This document shows positions 33,533 through 42,260 of a stretch of DNA of 64,000 bases, in pieces. The notes under the pieces are model-generated. The model did not search any database. It was not told where the DNA came from and worked only from the letters and a program-made list of their open reading frames with translations. Position numbers and translations under genes: made by a program. This DNA is from Bog-473 sp963726005 (lineage in GTDB: Bacteria > Actinomycetota > Acidimicrobiia > Acidimicrobiales > RAAP-2), in contig CAVSAT010000012.1 in assembly GCA_963726005.1 (NCBI GenBank), positions 310,001 through 374,000 of the forward strand. Direction: 5' to 3'. Every line of letters starts with the position of its first letter. The stretch's first letter is position 1.

Positions 33533-33539
33533 CTCACGG

Positions 33540-35003
33540 ATGGAGAACGAGCGACGGCCCATGACGGACAACTTGGCCAACCTGTTGTTGGACCACCCCT
33601 TTGCCGGCGACCGGGACCTCCTGTGCACGATCGACGGGACGGTGACGGCCGCACGCGCTCGTGCGATGGCGCGTGACACCGCGGCCCGACTGCTCGCGGT
33701 GGGGCTGGAACCCGGTCACGGCGTGGCGGTCCGCCTGGCCACCGGGCCTGAGCTGGTCACCACCATGGTGGGAATCTGGCTCGCGGGCGGCGTCTTCGTC
33801 CCGATCAACGACCGCTCTCCGGAGGCCGAGGCGCACCATGTCCTCGAGACCATCCGACCGCTCGTCGTCCTCGACGACGACGGTCTGCACACGATGGAGG
33901 ATCCGGCACGCCACGACGACGGGGTCGCGTTCGTCACCTGGACATCGGGTACGACGGGTCCTCCCAAGGCCATCCTGCAGTCGCACGACGGCTACCTCGA
34001 ACTGCTGGACCGCGTGCTGGCGCCGCTCCGGGGGAAGGAGGCCACCCGGGCGCCCGACCGGGAGCCGACGCCGAACCTGGTCCCCGTGTCCGTGGCGCTC
34101 AACGCCGGGATCTACAACGTGTGCTTCGGGCTCCGCGCGGGTGCCGCGGTGGTGCTGATGCCGCGCTTCTCCACGACGGACTTCTCGCAACTGGTCCATC
34201 GCTACCAGGTGCGATCCACTGTCCTGCCGCCGGCCGCCATGGTCATGCTGACCGCGGACCCGGCGGTGACCGACCTCACACCCCTCCGATTCGTTCGCAG
34301 CATCACGGCGCCGCTGTCGCCGCTGGCCGCGCGCCGGTTCATGGACCGGTTCGGCGTGACGGTGCTGAACAGCTACGGCCAGGCCGAGGTGGGGGAGGTC
34401 ATCGGATGGACCGCGGCGGATGCTCGCGAGCATCCGGAGAAGCTGGGCGCGGCCGGGCGACCGCACCCCGGGGTGGACATCGCCGTGATCGACGAGGAAG
34501 GCCGCCCCGTCGCTGACGGTGCGGTCGGCGAACTGCTGGTCCGTCCTCCCCGCATGGCGGCCGGGTACGCGGGTGGGGCGAAGCTGGACGATCGGGTCGA
34601 CGCGGAGGGCTTCGTCCGCACGGGAGATCACGCACGGGTCGATCCCGAGGGGTTCGTCTGGATCGAAGGTCGCACGTCGGATCTCATCAACCGGGGCGGG
34701 AACAAGGTGTTCCCCGAGCAGGTGGAGGAAGTGCTGCGCCTCGACCCGGGCGTCGCGGAGGCAGCGGTCGTGGCGCGGCCGGACGAGCGCCTGGGCGAGG
34801 TGCCCGTCGCCGTCTTCGTCGGTGACGCCGACGAGGCGGCGCTCGCCGCGCTGTGTCGAGCGCATCTGTCGCCGTACAAGGTTCCCGTGGACTTCTACCG
34901 GGTGCGATCGCTCCCCTACAACGAGGTGGGCAAGCTGTTGCGCGGCAAGGTCGCCCAGACTCTCCAGTCGGCGCCCGTCGTCGACACGCCCAGCCGCGGC
35001 TGA
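33540..35003 (+). CDS. AMP-dependent synthetase/ligase (class I adenylate-forming)
   Basis: A 487-residue ANL enzyme. The P-loop-like motif is TWTSGTTGPPKAI, the adenylate motif SYGQAEVGEV, the hinge region RTGDHARVDPEGFVWIEGR, NRGGNKVFPEQVE, and the catalytic lysine is in YNEVGKLLRGK. All key residues are present, so it should make an acyl-AMP and then an acyl-CoA. ATG 33540 could be used without a leader; 33561 is an alternative. It converges on the gene at 35014. Confidence 0.88.
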   Translation: MENERRPMTDNLANLLLDHPFAGDRDLLCTIDGTVTAARARAMARDTAARLLAVGLEPGHGVAVRLATGPELVTTMVGIWLAGGVFVPINDRSPEAEAHHVLETIRPLVVLDDDGLHTMEDPARHDDGVAFVTWTSGTTGPPKAILQSHDGYLELLDRVLAPLRGKEATRAPDREPTPNLVPVSVALNAGIYNVCFGLRAGAAVVLMPRFSTTDFSQLVHRYQVRSTVLPPAAMVMLTADPAVTDLTPLRFVRSITAPLSPLAARRFMDRFGVTVLNSYGQAEVGEVIGWTAADAREHPEKLGAAGRPHPGVDIAVIDEEGRPVADGAVGELLVRPPRMAAGYAGGAKLDDRVDAEGFVRTGDHARVDPEGFVWIEGRTSDLINRGGNKVFPEQVEEVLRLDPGVAEAAVVARPDERLGEVPVAVFVGDADEAALAALCRAHLSPYKVPVDFYRVRSLPYNEVGKLLRGKVAQTLQSAPVVDTPSRG

Positions 35004-35013
35004 GGCGGCTGGG

Positions 35014-35757
35014 CTACTCGGACCAGCTGTCGTCGCGGTCGCTCCGGGACGGTTGGCGGTCTGTCCGCAGGGGGCCGAGGGGGGCGTCCACCAGGAGGAT
35101 CCGCTTGAAGTCGGTGACGGCGTCGCGTTGGCGCCTGCGCCAGGTGTCGTCGCGGCGGAGGCACGCCTCGGCCTGTCCCCACTGCTCCCAGCCGGGGATG
35201 GACCAGATCAAGAAGGCCTCGTCGTCGTGCCGCAGGGCGGTCTCCCACCCGCCGAGGAGACTCCAGCCGAACCCTTCGTAGAAGGAGCCGCCCGCCTCCC
35301 GGGCCAACTCCAAGAAGTCGCGGGCGGTGCCCGGAGGCACCGTCACCTGGTCGTGCGCGTAGGCCACACCGCCCGCTCCCCGCGCACAGAGGTCCGTGAT
35401 CGTCTCGGACCACGGGGTCGGGACGAGGATCCGGTCGAATCCGCCCGAGCGCATCTCCGCCGCCGCCGCCCACCAGCGTGCCAACTTCGGGTCTTGGAGC
35501 TCGGCGTGGCTCAGCTCGTGTCCGAACGACGCAGCCAGGCCATCCCATCCGTCCTCTTCCCACATGTTGACGACCGTGGGCCACGGTCCGGTCGAGCCGA
35601 CGACGCCCCACACGCCGTAACACAGCTGGTTGCGCTCCTCCTGGGCGATGGGGCTCCAGTTGGCCGTCATGTGGTGCATGTAGCGCGCGCGGCCGTGACC
35701 GGTGATGTCGATGAGCTCGTGGATGTAGACCTTCTCGTTGGGCGCGTTCTCGTTCAC
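35014..35757 (-). CDS. Uncharacterised protein, possible NIPSNAP-like fold
   Basis: A 247-residue soluble protein with many Trp and His residues (GVWGVVGSTGPWPTVVNMWE, HMTANWSPIAQ, AFLIWSIPGWEQWGQAE). The two-part pattern of about 110 residues each, starting KVYIHELIDITGHGR and later YAHDQVTVPPG, suggests two ferredoxin-like dimeric barrel units as in NIPSNAP proteins. I cannot assign a reaction. It is divergent from the MaoC-like gene with an AT-rich promoter between them and is probably co-regulated with it. Confidence 0.6.
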   Translation of the reverse strand: MNENAPNEKVYIHELIDITGHGRARYMHHMTANWSPIAQEERNQLCYGVWGVVGSTGPWPTVVNMWEEDGWDGLAASFGHELSHAELQDPKLARWWAAAAEMRSGGFDRILVPTPWSETITDLCARGAGGVAYAHDQVTVPPGTARDFLELAREAGGSFYEGFGWSLLGGWETALRHDDEAFLIWSIPGWEQWGQAEACLRRDDTWRRRQRDAVTDFKRILLVDAPLGPLRTDRQPSRSDRDDSWSE

Positions 35758-35806
35758 CTGTTGGCCATTTCAGAGGGTGCCCGCTCAAGTGAGTGGCACC
35801 AGACTT

Positions 35807-35818
35807 CATATAATATGC
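35807..35818. promoter_or_regulatory. AT-rich divergent promoter (TATAAT)
   Basis: CATATAATATGC contains a consensus -10 hexamer TATAAT (35808-35813). Initiation about seven bases later would place the plus-strand transcript start at or just before the codons GTG 35824, so the dehydratase gene may be leaderless. The minus strand offers TATTAT for the gene at 35757. Confidence 0.5.
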
Positions 35819-36060
35819 GAGTCGTGGCCACCGAGGGCTCAATAACGGACGACGGGATCGCCCGACTCCGGTCGCGCATCGGTATCCCCGAGCCACATCC
35901 CGTGCCGCCGCGCTACACCGTGCCCGGAATCGATGCCTTCCGACAGGTTGCCGAGGCCTACGGTGACGACAATCCGCTGTGGGCGGACGACGCGTACGCG
36001 TCAACGACCTGCTGGGGTGGGGTGCTGGCGCCGCCCCCGCTGGTCGGGGGGACTCCCTGA
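35815..36060 (+). pseudogene. 5' fragment of frameshifted MaoC/FAS1-like dehydratase
   Basis: This frame codes the N-terminal part of a FAS1-like dehydratase: EPHPVPPRYTVPGIDAFRQV, then AYGDDNPLWADDAYASTTCW and VLAPPPLVGG, after which it stops at 36058-36060. The next frame continues exactly where the family continues, as GDSLIGVDEV. A run of six G at 36045-36051 is the break: seven G would join both parts in one frame of about 420 residues. Either a sequencing or assembly error in a homopolymer or a real slip. Confidence 0.6.
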
Positions 36061-37073
36061 TCGGTGTCGACGAGGTGACCGAGGTGCCAGAGGAGCACCG
36101 TGAGCTCATGCGCGGCGACCCGCTGCGCGGGGTCCACGCGTTTTACTCGGCCAGCGCGCGGGAGTGGTGGGCTCCTCTGCGCCCGAATCAGTCGGTGACC
36201 CGCCGCAACGCGCTGGTCGGGGTGCTGGACAAGTCGAGTGACTTCGCCGATCGGGCCGTGCACGAGTGGACGGCACAGGTGTTCCGCCGGGCCGACGGCC
36301 CGGTCTTGTCCGCCCAATACCGGTTGATGATCCGCACGGAACGGACCAAGGCGCGCCAGCGGAAGAAGTACGACGCCGTCGAACTGCGCCCTTACGAAGA
36401 CGAGGAGATCGCCGCCATCGAGGCACAGTACGCCACGGAGCAGCGCCGCGGCGAGGAGCCGCGCTACTGGGAGGACGTGGAGGTCGGCGATGCGGTTGGC
36501 CCCATGGTGAAGGGGCCTCTGACCGTGACCGACATGATCTGTTGGCACGCCGGCATGGGGATGGGCCTCTATGGCGTCAAACCGTTGCGGTTGGGCTACC
36601 AGAACCGCACCAGGATCCCCCGCTTCTTCCAGCGCGACGACCTCAACGTGCCCGATGTGATGCAGCGGGTGCACTGGGACCCCGAATTCGCCCGGCGGAG
36701 CGGCAACCCCACCACGTACGACTACGGGCGTATGCGCGAGACATGGCTGATCCACCTGTGCACGGACTGGATGGGTGACGCGGGGTGGCTCTGGAAGCTC
36801 GACTGCGAGTTTCGCCGGTTCAACTACGTGGGAGACACGCAGTGGCTCTCCGGGTCGGTGACGAACCGCTACGTCGCCGAGGGCGGGCGCCCGGCGATCG
36901 ACGTCGAGCTGACCGCGACGAACCAGCGCGGCGAGCTCACCACACCGGGGCATGCCACCATCCTGCTGCCGAGCCGTCAGCACGGCCCCGTGCGACTGCC
37001 CGACCCTCCTGGGGGCGCGCGGGACCTACAGGAGGCGCTGCAGGCGATCAGCGACAGGTACGTGGACGGATGA
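35979..37073 (+). CDS. MaoC/FAS1-like dehydratase, main part after a frameshift
   Basis: The family-like sequence begins in this frame at about 36048 (GDSLIGVDEVTEVPEEH) and runs to 37073. It covers the end of a first hot-dog domain (ALVGVLDKSSDFADRAVHEW) and a second one (EEPRYWEDVEVGDAVGPM, GNPTTYDYGRMRETWLIHLC). Such two-domain acyl dehydratases hydrate 2-enoyl-CoA. The first 23 codons of this frame are not genuine; the true N-terminus is in the preceding frame from 35815 or 35824. Its stop overlaps the enoyl-CoA hydratase start (ATGA), heading a long co-directional run of acyl-CoA genes. Confidence 0.75.
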   Translation: MGGRRVRVNDLLGWGAGAAPAGRGDSLIGVDEVTEVPEEHRELMRGDPLRGVHAFYSASAREWWAPLRPNQSVTRRNALVGVLDKSSDFADRAVHEWTAQVFRRADGPVLSAQYRLMIRTERTKARQRKKYDAVELRPYEDEEIAAIEAQYATEQRRGEEPRYWEDVEVGDAVGPMVKGPLTVTDMICWHAGMGMGLYGVKPLRLGYQNRTRIPRFFQRDDLNVPDVMQRVHWDPEFARRSGNPTTYDYGRMRETWLIHLCTDWMGDAGWLWKLDCEFRRFNYVGDTQWLSGSVTNRYVAEGGRPAIDVELTATNQRGELTTPGHATILLPSRQHGPVRLPDPPGGARDLQEALQAISDRYVDG

Positions 37074-37894
37074 GCGACGCCGAGGTCACGAGTCCCTACC
37101 GCTCGATCGAGGGGCTGCGGGTCGAACAGGTCGGTCCGGTGCTCGAGCTCGAGATCGATCGCCCGGCCAAACGCAACGCCCTGACCGATCCCATCGTGCA
37201 GTCGATGATCGCCGCGCTGTCCGCGGCGGGACCCGACGAATCGGTCCGGGTGGTGCTGCTCGGGGGGACTGGCGAGCACTTCTGCTCGGGATTCGACATC
37301 GTCGGGCGCAACGCGGGCGACGCGCGGCCCCGGGTGGGGAGCATCCAGCGACGCCTGCCCACCGAAGCGCACCGGCTGATTGAGCTGTTGGTCACGACGC
37401 AGACTCCCGTCGTCTGCCAGGTGCGCGGGTGGGCGGCCGGGATCGGGCTGCACCTCGTCCTGGCGTCGGACTTCGCCGTCGTCGAGGAGTCGGCGCGCCT
37501 GTGGGAGCCCTACTCGGAGCGTGGCTTCACACCCGACACGGGCGCCACGTGGCTGCTACCCCGACGCGTCGGCGAGGCCCGGGCCCGGCAGATGTTGATG
37601 CTCGGCCAGGCGGTCACGGGCTCCGATGCGGCGGCGTGGGGAATGGTGCACAAAGCGGTGCCCGGCGACGAGCTCGCGAACGAGACGCGCTCGCTGGTCG
37701 ATCGGCTGGCCGGGGCACCGACGGTGACCATCGGGCTTACGAAGTGGCTCCTGCACGCAGGCTCCACGGCCCCACTCCCCGAGCACCTGCAGAACGAGGC
37801 GCTGGCGATGGAGCTCTCGTCGCGCAGCGAGGACTTCCGGGACGGGCTCGCCGCCTTCAAAGAGAAGCGGCCGCCGAATTTCTCGGGCCGATGA
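37070..37894 (+). CDS. Enoyl-CoA hydratase/isomerase family protein
   Basis: A 274-residue crotonase-fold protein. The oxyanion segments are HFCSGFDIVG and GWAAGIGLHLVLASDFAV, followed by YSERGFTPDTGATWLLPRRVG. It should act on a 2-enoyl-CoA or related thioester. It overlaps the preceding dehydratase stop and lies 42 bp before an acyl-CoA dehydrogenase. It differs clearly from the two neighbouring paralogs at 39196 and 40044. Confidence 0.88.
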   Translation: MSDAEVTSPYRSIEGLRVEQVGPVLELEIDRPAKRNALTDPIVQSMIAALSAAGPDESVRVVLLGGTGEHFCSGFDIVGRNAGDARPRVGSIQRRLPTEAHRLIELLVTTQTPVVCQVRGWAAGIGLHLVLASDFAVVEESARLWEPYSERGFTPDTGATWLLPRRVGEARARQMLMLGQAVTGSDAAAWGMVHKAVPGDELANETRSLVDRLAGAPTVTIGLTKWLLHAGSTAPLPEHLQNEALAMELSSRSEDFRDGLAAFKEKRPPNFSGR

Positions 37895-37936
37895 GCGCAG
37901 GTACCGGGGCCCCTCCCACGCGCGGGACGACTGGCG

Positions 37937-39196
37937 GTGGGCCCGGATTCGACGGTTGACGACGTCCTCTGTGCCGTCCGTGACTGGGTACGAGACGTCG
38001 TGCCGACCAGTTGGGTCGACGCAGGCCGGCGGGGCGGGGCGGCCGAGGTCCGCAAGGTGCGCAGCCGGTCGCAGTACGAGGCGTGGTATCCGTCGTTCGG
38101 TGCGTCGGGGCTGGTCGTGCCGACCTGGCCGGTTGCCTACGGCGGCCTCGACATCCCGGGCGACGTGGCGCGCCGGGTCGACGAGGAGCTGCGTCCGTAC
38201 AACCTGGGTCGCCTGAACCCCTTGGGACTGAACCTGGCCGCGCCGGCACTCTTTGCCCATGGCACCGAGGAGCAGCGGCTTCGCTTCCTGCCTCCCATCG
38301 TGCGCAACGAGGAGACCTGGTGCCAGCTCTTCAGCGAGCCGGGCTCCGGGTCCGACCTGGCGTCCCTCGCCACGCGCGCCGAGCGCGACGGCGACGACTG
38401 GGTGGTCAGCGGGCAGAAGGTGTGGACGACGTGGGCCCACCAGTCCAGCTTCGCGGTGTTGCTGGCACGGACGGACCCCGATGTGCCCAAGCGCGCCGGC
38501 ATCACCTACTTCCTGATCGACCTCCGTCAGCCCGGTGTCGACATCAGGCCGCTGCGGCACATGGGTGGTGAGATCGACTTCAACGAGGTGTTCCTCGACG
38601 GCGCGCGGGTCCCGGATTCCCAGCGGGTCGGCCCCGTCGGAGGCGGCTGGAAGGTGGCCAACGCGACGTTGTCGGGCGAGCGGCAGATGGTGTCGGGGTC
38701 CGGTTCCGGGGGGGTCGACCGGATCGGGGGTTCGGGCGCGGACTCACTGGTCAGGCTGGCGAAGCGGTTGAGCACCGAGGGGAAACCCGGTGGGTGGGAC
38801 AACCCGGTGCACCGGGACGAGGTGATCCGGCTGTGGTGCGAGGAGCGGGTGCGCGAGTGGACGAACCTGCGCGTCAGGGCGCAGGCGCGTGCGGGGCGGT
38901 CGCCGGGTCCCGAGAGCTCAATCGGCAAGGTGCACCAGGGAGGTCTGAACCAGCGGATCCAGGCGATGGCGGTGAACATGCTGGGCGCTGGAGGGACCGC
39001 CTGGGTCGGAGGTGGCGGCTCGTGGGCCGACTCGCTGCCGTACGAGGTCCGGGGCATGTTGCGGAGCCGCGCCAACACGATTGAGGGCGGCACGACGGAA
39101 GTCAACAAGAACATCCTGGGCGAGCGGGTCCTCGGTCTTCCCCGTGACCCCGACCCCTGGCAGGCGCGGCCGTGGCGCGAGGTGCCGCGCAGCTGA
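37937..39196 (+). CDS. Acyl-CoA dehydrogenase
   Basis: A 419-residue flavoprotein dehydrogenase. Residues about 125-240 carry the FAD/substrate motif WCQLFSEPGSGSDLASLATR and VSGQKVWTTWAHQSSFAVLL; the C-terminal helical bundle ends with NTIEGGTTEVNKNILGERVL, the usual motif region. It introduces a 2,3 double bond in an acyl-CoA, passing electrons to ETF. The start is GTG 37937. Its stop overlaps the ATG of the next hydratase (TGATG), so they form one operon. Confidence 0.9.
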   Translation: MGPDSTVDDVLCAVRDWVRDVVPTSWVDAGRRGGAAEVRKVRSRSQYEAWYPSFGASGLVVPTWPVAYGGLDIPGDVARRVDEELRPYNLGRLNPLGLNLAAPALFAHGTEEQRLRFLPPIVRNEETWCQLFSEPGSGSDLASLATRAERDGDDWVVSGQKVWTTWAHQSSFAVLLARTDPDVPKRAGITYFLIDLRQPGVDIRPLRHMGGEIDFNEVFLDGARVPDSQRVGPVGGGWKVANATLSGERQMVSGSGSGGVDRIGGSGADSLVRLAKRLSTEGKPGGWDNPVHRDEVIRLWCEERVREWTNLRVRAQARAGRSPGPESSIGKVHQGGLNQRIQAMAVNMLGAGGTAWVGGGGSWADSLPYEVRGMLRSRANTIEGGTTEVNKNILGERVLGLPRDPDPWQARPWREVPRS

Positions 39197-40047
39197 TGCC
39201 GGAGGCCTCGGTGCTGGTGGAACGGGAAGGGCCCGTCGGTTGGCTGGTGTTCAACCGGCCCGAAGCGGGCAACGCCATGGACGCCGCGATGCTCGACCGG
39301 CTCGAGGCGGCCTGGCTGGAGCTCGACCGGGACCCCGATGTGCGCGTCATCGTCAACACAGGGGCCGGACGGGCCTTCCAGACCGGTCTCGACGTCGTCC
39401 AGCTGGCCCGCGCGCCCGAAGCACTGCGCAAGCAGTCCGGGCGCACGCGGCGCGGCGAGTTGCGGATGACGGCCTGGCAGAACGGAGTCTGGAAGCCCGT
39501 CATCGCCGCCGTGAACGGGGTCTGCGCTGGAGGTGGCCTCCACTTCGTCGCCGACGCCGACATCGTGATCGCGTCCTCGGCCGCCCAATTCCTCGATCCT
39601 CACGTGTCGTTGGGCCAGGTCACCGCCTACGAGGCGATCGGACTGGCCCGCAAGATCCCCTTCGAGGCGGTCATGCGGATGGCGCTGGTCGGCCGCCATG
39701 AGCGGCTGTCGGCCGAGCGGGCCCTCGCCCTCGGCATGGTGAGCCAGGTGGTCGACCCGCCCGAGCGCCTCCGCGCCGAGGCCCAGGCCCTCGCCGAGAA
39801 GATCGCCCGCAACTCGCCGGCCGCCATGGCAGCGACCAAGCGCGCCCTGTGGGGCGCGCTCGAAGCCGGGTTGACCGATGCCAGCAAGGCCGGCGCGCAA
39901 GAGCTGGTCTCCATGTGGGGCCACCCCGACCAGGAGGAGGGCCCGCGCGCCTTCGCCGAGAAGCGCGAGCCGCAGTGGCAACCGATGAGCCCGGCCGCCG
40001 GCGCCACCACGTCCGCAACGCCGGGGCCGAACACGGAGGTGCAGTGA
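39196..40047 (+). CDS. Enoyl-CoA hydratase/isomerase family protein (paralog A)
   Basis: A 283-residue crotonase-fold protein. It has GRAFQTGLDVVQL, NGVCAGGGLHFVADADIVIA and DPHVSLGQVTAYEAIGLARK. The 3' part (39644-39978) is identical at nucleotide level to 40501-40835 in the next gene, while the 5' part is only moderately similar. Start ATG 39196 overlaps the dehydrogenase stop; GTG 39172 is a less likely start. The last 20 residues (PAAGATTSATPGP) are low complexity and unlike the paralog. Confidence 0.88.
   Translation: MPEASVLVEREGPVGWLVFNRPEAGNAMDAAMLDRLEAAWLELDRDPDVRVIVNTGAGRAFQTGLDVVQLARAPEALRKQSGRTRRGELRMTAWQNGVWKPVIAAVNGVCAGGGLHFVADADIVIASSAAQFLDPHVSLGQVTAYEAIGLARKIPFEAVMRMALVGRHERLSAERALALGMVSQVVDPPERLRAEAQALAEKIARNSPAAMAATKRALWGALEAGLTDASKAGAQELVSMWGHPDQEEGPRAFAEKREPQWQPMSPAAGATTSATPGPNTEVQ
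39644..39978 (+). repeat. 335-bp perfect repeat, copy 1
   Basis: These 335 bases are identical, by base-by-base reading, to 40501-40835 (offset 857). The tract covers the C-terminal half of the hydratase. The flanks differ immediately on both sides, so it is not a whole-gene duplication. Confidence 0.95.
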
Positions 40048-40859
40048 GCTACCCGACTCTCGACACACTGATCCTCGAGCGGCGCGGGCCCGTCGGATGG
40101 CTGATCAACAACCGACCGGACCGCCTGAATGCGATGAACGCTCACATGCGTGACGAGTTCGAGACGGCCTGGAAGGCGCTCGACGGCGACCCCGATGTCC
40201 GCGTCATCGTCCATACCGGCGAGGGGAGGGCCTTCCAGACCGGCGTCGACGTCATGGAGATCGCACAGGATGGCATCGGGTTCGAGCGCTATCGCAAGTC
40301 CACGGAGGAGTTCGACCTCCACTTCACCGCCTGGCACAACCGGGTGTGGAAGCCGGTCATCACCGCCGTGAACGGGATCTGCGCCGGAGGGGGCTTCCAC
40401 TGGGTGGCCGACGCCGACATCGTGATCGCCGCGTCGGACGCGCAATTCTTCGACCCCCATGTCTCGGTCGGTCAGGTGGTGGCCATGGAGGCGATCGGCG
40501 TGGCCCGCAAGATCCCCTTCGAGGCGGTCATGCGGATGGCGCTGGTCGGCCGCCATGAGCGGCTGTCGGCCGAGCGGGCCCTCGCCCTCGGCATGGTGAG
40601 CCAGGTGGTCGACCCGCCCGAGCGCCTCCGCGCCGAGGCCCAGGCCCTCGCCGAGAAGATCGCCCGCAACTCGCCGGCCGCCATGGCAGCGACCAAGCGC
40701 GCCCTGTGGGGCGCGCTCGAAGCCGGGTTGACCGATGCCAGCAAGGCCGGCGCGCAAGAGCTGGTCTCCATGTGGGGCCACCCCGACCAGGAGGAGGGCC
40801 CGCGCGCCTTCGCCGAGAAGCGCGAGCCGCAGTGGGCGCCGCCGACGCGCCCGGCATGA
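40044..40859 (+). CDS. Enoyl-CoA hydratase/isomerase family protein (paralog B)
   Basis: A 271-residue crotonase-fold protein with GRAFQTGVDVMEI, NGICAGGGFHWVADADIVIA and DPHVSVGQVVAMEAIGVARK. Its N-terminal half differs from paralog A at many positions, but from residue about 153 on the two proteins are the same apart from the last few residues. GTG 40044 overlaps the stop of paralog A (GTGA). Likely the two act on different CoA thioesters in the same pathway. Confidence 0.88.
   Translation: MSYPTLDTLILERRGPVGWLINNRPDRLNAMNAHMRDEFETAWKALDGDPDVRVIVHTGEGRAFQTGVDVMEIAQDGIGFERYRKSTEEFDLHFTAWHNRVWKPVITAVNGICAGGGFHWVADADIVIAASDAQFFDPHVSVGQVVAMEAIGVARKIPFEAVMRMALVGRHERLSAERALALGMVSQVVDPPERLRAEAQALAEKIARNSPAAMAATKRALWGALEAGLTDASKAGAQELVSMWGHPDQEEGPRAFAEKREPQWAPPTRPA
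40501..40835 (+). repeat. 335-bp perfect repeat, copy 2
   Basis: Second copy of the tract described at 39644-39978. The sharp identity edges inside both genes suggest recent gene conversion between paralogs, or an assembly collapse of reads between them. Confidence 0.95.
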
Positions 40860-40881
40860 CGGGCTCGCTGCGCAGCCTGCA

Positions 40882-42228
40882 ATGACCGGCCGCCCGGCCG
40901 TACAGGTTCTGCGTCAGGCAATCGCGGCGGCCGGCGTCACGGCGGCGTACGGCCGACCTCTGCCTGGCCTCCGCGTGGCGGAGGTCGACGACGCGCAGGA
41001 CGCCCTGTTGCTGTGCTACGCCCATCGGGCCGTGCACGGCGCGCCGGCCATCGCACACCTGGGCGACGGCCGGATCGTGGTCGTCGGCCCCAAACCAGCG
41101 CTCGGCACCGACGCGGGGGCGGAAGACCGAGCTTCGGAGCTGTCGCTGCCGGAGGGGCGACGGGTCATCGACCAGCCGGACGAGCTGCGCGCGCTGGGGC
41201 CGGCTGTCGCCGAGGCCGTCGACGGGAAGGGAATCTGTGTGGACCTCGACGTCGACCTCGGCTCGCCTGTCCGGGACGGCGCCGTGGACCGCCCGCCCTC
41301 CGCCGACCAGTGGCCGGAGCCCGAACCGTCCCTGCTCGCGGAGCTCGCCGCCGCGCAGAGCGTCGTCGTGCTGGCAGGACCCGATGTCGTCCGGCGACGA
41401 AGTGTCGGAGGTCTGCGCGCGCTGGCCGCGGCCGGGAGGCTCGGAGTACTCAACACCTGGGGCGCCAAGGGGATCTTCCCGTGGCGGAGCCACCACCACT
41501 GGGCGACCGTCGGCCTGCAGGAGCTGGACTTCGAATTGGGCGGTCTTCCGGGCGCCGACATGGTTCTGGCCGTGGGGCTGGACGAGTCGGAGGCCCCCCG
41601 GCGGCTGTGGGCCCAGTTCCCGCACCGCACCGTCACCCCGGAGCTTCTCGGGCCTCTGGCCGAGCGCTGGGGAGAGCCGCGGGGGGCGTTTCCCGACATG
41701 CCCCCGCTGCGCGAGCGGTTGGCCGCCGTCACCCAGGCCGGCTGGGCCAGCACCGCATCGCCTCTCACGCCGTCGTGCGCCACCCGCAATTACGCCGAAG
41801 TGTTCGGGCAGGGCGGGTTGGTCGCGGCGGACCCGGGGACGGCGGGTTTCTGGGTCGCCCGCACGTTTGCGACCACCCGGCTCGGGACGGCGTTCGTGCC
41901 GGCCGAGCCGGTCCGGGGCTGGGCCGCGGCCTGCGTTCTCGTGGCGCGCCTGGCGGCGCCGTGGCGCCCGGGACTGGCGGTCGTGGACGGACCCGTTGAC
42001 CGCCGCACGCGCGCGGTCCTGGAACAGGCCGCGCGATTGGGCGTCACGATCGATGTCGAGGCATGGCACGCAGAAGGAGATTCGCTCGACCCGGACGCAC
42101 ACCTGGCGCGGTTGGCCGCTGGGACAGGAGGCGGGGATGACGTCACCACCCTGGCCACCGACCACCGTCAACTGGAGGAGATGATCGCGGTGGCCGGACC
42201 GGTGCGGGCATGGACGCGGGACGAGTAA
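40882..42228 (+). CDS. Degenerate thiamine-diphosphate enzyme homolog (acetolactate synthase-like)
   Basis: A 448-residue protein with the outline of a ThDP-dependent enzyme. An N-terminal domain (TAAYGRPLPGLRVAEVDDAQ) is followed by a Rossmann-like middle with LGVLNTWGAKGIFPWRSHHH and ADMVLAVGLDESEAPRRLW, then a C-terminal part starting GGLVAADPGTAGFWVARTFA. The GDG...N cofactor motif expected in the last domain is not visible; the stretch reads RPGLAVVDGPVDRRTRAVLE. So it may bind CoA or another ligand without ThDP chemistry. It lies between the hydratases and a MarR gene. Function unknown. Confidence 0.65.
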   Translation: MTGRPAVQVLRQAIAAAGVTAAYGRPLPGLRVAEVDDAQDALLLCYAHRAVHGAPAIAHLGDGRIVVVGPKPALGTDAGAEDRASELSLPEGRRVIDQPDELRALGPAVAEAVDGKGICVDLDVDLGSPVRDGAVDRPPSADQWPEPEPSLLAELAAAQSVVVLAGPDVVRRRSVGGLRALAAAGRLGVLNTWGAKGIFPWRSHHHWATVGLQELDFELGGLPGADMVLAVGLDESEAPRRLWAQFPHRTVTPELLGPLAERWGEPRGAFPDMPPLRERLAAVTQAGWASTASPLTPSCATRNYAEVFGQGGLVAADPGTAGFWVARTFATTRLGTAFVPAEPVRGWAAACVLVARLAAPWRPGLAVVDGPVDRRTRAVLEQAARLGVTIDVEAWHAEGDSLDPDAHLARLAAGTGGGDDVTTLATDHRQLEEMIAVAGPVRAWTRDE

Positions 42229-42260
42229 GACGCTCGCACGACGGCGTCACGCGAACGGAT

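Noticed and set aside
33534..34865. 443-codon minus-strand frame opposite the ligase gene
   Set aside because: Long because of high GC; the plus strand carries all ANL motifs.
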